Shown in pieces: positions 61,918 to 64,000 of a stretch of 64,000 bases of DNA (the first letter of the stretch is position 1; each line of letters begins with the position of its first letter). The notes beneath the pieces are model-generated. The model had not been told where the DNA came from. It was given only the letters and a program-made list of their open reading frames with translations, and did not search any database. The position numbers and the translations under genes are program-made. Location of the stretch: the NCBI RefSeq assembly GCF_023195775.1, contig NZ_CP096205.1:3759205-3823204 (forward strand), given 5' to 3'. The DNA is from Flavobacterium azooxidireducens. GTDB lineage: Bacteria; Bacteroidota; Bacteroidia; Flavobacteriales; Flavobacteriaceae.

Positions 61918-62774
61918 TATACATTGTTTTAAGTGTTCTTTTTAACGCTGTTCTTTTTATCATTTTAAAACTCTTTTCTCGATTCAATATCAACACTTTA
62001 CAAGCATTGGTGGTAAACTATTTTATCGCTTTTGTAATGGGTTTACTATTTACGGAAAGTGCTTTTGATTATTCAAAAATTATTGAAAAACAATGGTATC
62101 CCGGTAGTTTACTACTTGGTTTTTTGTTCATTAGCGTTTTTTATGCCACAGCAATAACCTCGCAACGAAACGGACTTTCAGTAGCCTCGGTTGCTTCAAA
62201 AATGTCGGTTATTATTCCAATCTGTTTTGGCGTTTTATTATTTAATGAAAAATTGGGAATTGCCAAAATCATCGGAATTGTAATGGCTTTGGTAGCGGTT
62301 TATTTTACTTCCAAAAAAGAAAAAGGTGCTGTTGCTGATTCAAAAAATCTACTTTATCCAATTTTAGTGTTCTTTGGTGCCGGTGCAATTGACACGAGTT
62401 TGAAAATTTTACAAAATGATTACTTACCGGAAAATGAAATTTCATTATTTTCATCACATACCTTTTTAATAGCTTTTTTGGTTGGTAGTATAGTAATAGG
62501 TATAACTATTTTTAAAAATAAAATGAAAATTGAAGGAAAAAATATTTTGGCAGGAATTATTCTTGGTGTTCCGAATTATTTTTCACTTTATTATTTAATT
62601 AAAATGTTGGATAGCGAAGTATTTGAAAGTTCAACTATTTTTACGATTCACAATGTTGCGATTGTAATGGTTTCGACATTGGTTGGTATTTTATTTTTTA
62701 ATGAAAAAATTTCAATGCGGAATGCTATAGGAATTTCCATGGCATTATTGGCTATTTTTCTTGTGACAAATTAA
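61914..62774 (+). CDS. EamA/DMT-family transporter
   Basis: A 286-residue membrane protein with ten helices, two EamA halves (SVASKMSVIIPICFGVLLFNEKLGIAKIIGIVMALVAVYF ends the first, and TLVGILFFNEKISMRNAIGISMALLAIFLV the second). The GTG start overlaps the HAD stop by 4 bases (GTGA). The substrate is unknown; in this string riboflavin or a related metabolite is possible but unproven. Confidence 0.88.
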   Translation: MIYIVLSVLFNAVLFIILKLFSRFNINTLQALVVNYFIAFVMGLLFTESAFDYSKIIEKQWYPGSLLLGFLFISVFYATAITSQRNGLSVASVASKMSVIIPICFGVLLFNEKLGIAKIIGIVMALVAVYFTSKKEKGAVADSKNLLYPILVFFGAGAIDTSLKILQNDYLPENEISLFSSHTFLIAFLVGSIVIGITIFKNKMKIEGKNILAGIILGVPNYFSLYYLIKMLDSEVFESSTIFTIHNVAIVMVSTLVGILFFNEKISMRNAIGISMALLAIFLVTN

Positions 62775-62775
62775 T

Positions 62776-63390
62776 ATGAACGAATCAAAAGATACTTATA
62801 AAACTATTTCTGCTCCATCCGAAGAAATTCTGTTCAAAGAAAAAAACAGTAAATTCTTTGGCTATGCATTTCCGATTTTAACTGAAGAAGAAGTAAAAGT
62901 TCATTTGGAACAATTAAAAAAGCAACATTTTTCGGCAAGACATTGGTGTTATGCGTATCAATTAGGAACAGAAAAAATTAGTTTTAGAGCCAATGATGAC
63001 GGAGAACCCAACAATAGTGCCGGAATGCCAATTTATGGACAAATTCAATCATTTGAAGTTACCAATATATTAATTGTAGTAGTTCGCTATTTTGGTGGAG
63101 TAAAATTAGGCGTTGGCGGATTAATTTCAGCCTACAAAACTGCTGCTCAAATGAGTTTGGAAAATGCCGAAATTATCGAAAAAACCATTGATGTTAATTT
63201 TCAACTCACATTCGACTATAAAAACATGAACAAAGTGATGCGAGTAATCAAAGAAAAAAACTTGGAAATCGTTTCACAAAAAATGGAAATGAATTGCGAA
63301 CTCATCATTTCAACCCGAAAAAAAAATGCCGAAAGTACATTCGACATTTTTTCCAATTTATTTGAAATAAAAATTAAAAAAATGGATTAA
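62776..63390 (+). CDS. YigZ/IMPACT-family protein
   Basis: A 204-residue protein. The UPF0029 N-terminal domain has KNSKFFGYAFPI, RHWCYAYQLG, NDDGEPNNSAGMPIYGQI and VVVVRYFGGVKLGVGGLISAYKTAAQ, which is diagnostic. A smaller C-terminal ferredoxin-like domain follows (about 135-200). In eukaryotes IMPACT modulates translation via GCN1; the bacterial role is not settled. It is the last gene of the ribD string and its stop overlaps that of the convergent thioesterase by four bases. Confidence 0.93.
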   Translation: MNESKDTYKTISAPSEEILFKEKNSKFFGYAFPILTEEEVKVHLEQLKKQHFSARHWCYAYQLGTEKISFRANDDGEPNNSAGMPIYGQIQSFEVTNILIVVVRYFGGVKLGVGGLISAYKTAAQMSLENAEIIEKTIDVNFQLTFDYKNMNKVMRVIKEKNLEIVSQKMEMNCELIISTRKKNAESTFDIFSNLFEIKIKKMD

Positions 63391-63803
63391 TTTTCTAATA
63401 ATTCCATTTTATCAATTATCGATTTAATGTTGTCTGGTGGAAGCATAGGTTTACCCGTTTTAATATCAACAAATACCAAAACAAAATCGGCTGTTGTTAA
63501 TAACTCACCATTTTCATTTTCAATTTTACATTCAAATTCTATCTTAACCGAAGATTGATTTTTGTATTTAGTTTTTACAGTAAGTAAATCATCGTAACGT
63601 GCTGGTTTTTTGTAATTTATGTTAATGTTAACAATTGGAAGTGCCACACCACTCTCTTCCATGCTTTTATAGGAAATCCCTTGATTTCTAAGCCATTCCA
63701 CTCGACCAATTTCAAAATAAGGTAAATAATTACCATGATAAACCACACCCATTTGATCTGTTTCGGAATAACGCACACGAACGTGCAATTGATGTTCTTT
63801 CAT
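63387..63803 (-). CDS. YbgC-type acyl-CoA thioesterase
   Basis: A 138-residue hotdog-fold thioesterase of the 4-hydroxybenzoyl-CoA type: RVRYSETDQMGVVYHGNYLPYFEIGRVEWLRNQG has the catalytic Asp 16 and the family's first helix, and INYKKPARYDDLLTVKTKY follows. Length normal. YbgC is usually tied to the Tol-Pal system, but no tol genes are here. In some Flavobacterium genomes, as I recall, a thioesterase gene lies next to dnaA. Confidence 0.93.
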   Translation of the reverse strand: MKEHQLHVRVRYSETDQMGVVYHGNYLPYFEIGRVEWLRNQGISYKSMEESGVALPIVNININYKKPARYDDLLTVKTKYKNQSSVKIEFECKIENENGELLTTADFVLVFVDIKTGKPMLPPDNIKSIIDKMELLEN

Positions 63804-64000
63804 AATTTTCTGTAATATTTTTCTTTATTGTGTTTTTAAGTCATTAATCATCTTTACAACATTTTTTTTATAAAATCAATAGCATTTTATTTTTTTTTAC
63901 GTTTTTTTGTTCACATATTTGTTATCCCAAAAGTTAATAAAGAAACAGCCTGTTTTCTTTGTAAGATAACCTTTAGTAAACAACAAAATTTATAGAATAT
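63804..64000. other. Right-edge non-coding region
   Basis: No gene is supported in the last 197 bases. It is extremely T-rich, with poly-T runs and one TTATCCCAA (near 63922) that resembles a DnaA box with two changes. This might be the left side of an origin region next to dnaA, but perfect boxes are absent. I cannot decide from this stretch. Confidence 0.4.

Overview
This window is AT-rich chromosomal DNA from a member of the phylum Bacteroidetes, almost certainly family Flavobacteriaceae and most like Flavobacterium. Supporting signs are promoters of the TAnnTTTG (-7) type in place of sigma70 -10 boxes, few Shine-Dalgarno-like leaders, two secreted proteins with type IX secretion (T9SS) C-terminal sorting domains, DUF4290 and DUF493 housekeeping genes, and a MurA with Asp in place of the usual catalytic Cys. 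It is mostly core genome. No phage, complete insertion sequence or CRISPR array is visible.

Layout: 1-5.1 kb is a minus-strand block with pyrR-pyrB, a small membrane protein, a STAS-like protein and rnz, preceded by an ABC-F ATPase. 5.2-13.2 kb holds a TlpA-like lipoprotein, transaldolase, an SDR, and the guaA-LysM-LysM-osmC block. 13.2-24.3 kb has a porin, prmA, clpS, a fatty acid hydroxylase-type protein, an HMA-domain protein, a large three-Y/HTH signalling protein, a YeeE/YedE pair and kdsA. 24.4-30.4 kb is a possible small regulon: a TPR histidine kinase and LuxR-type regulator flanked by three secreted proteins of unknown function, each with a similar TCACmCAAAAG motif upstream. 30.4-34.6 kb holds a winged-helix regulator in a membrane-protein/creD cluster, with two near-identical inverted-repeat operator candidates. 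34.8-38.2 kb is accessory: small secreted proteins, a frameshifted lipoprotein hydrolase and a class A beta-lactamase-like protein with an altered KTG motif. 38.3-46.6 kb is housekeeping (murA, recQ-type helicase, fmt, HU, yqgE, aminotransferase IV).

46.7-47.4 kb is the strangest part. One normal tRNA-Met(CAU) gene is flanked by two damaged copies, both altered directly after the anticodon by the same GC-rich palindrome, and a small GIY-YIG nuclease gene sits between the intact copy and the second damaged one. Palindromes with the same core (CCGCC-NN-GGCGG) recur upstream of the MacB-like permease and next to prmC. 47.8-53.7 kb encodes a 1435-residue T9SS surface protein and an RCC1-repeat T9SS protein. 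53.7-56.8 kb has a Tat-signal HisC-like aminotransferase bounded by two versions of the hisS 3' end, as if it arrived as a cassette, and a hisS with an unusually long internal insertion. 57-64 kb holds the permease, a repeat mosaic, prmC, ribD, a HAD hydrolase, an EamA transporter, an IMPACT-family protein and a thioesterase. The right edge may approach dnaA/oriC, which is inference only.

No search or folding program was available. Family calls come from motifs read in the translations, and promoter or operator calls are pattern matches only.
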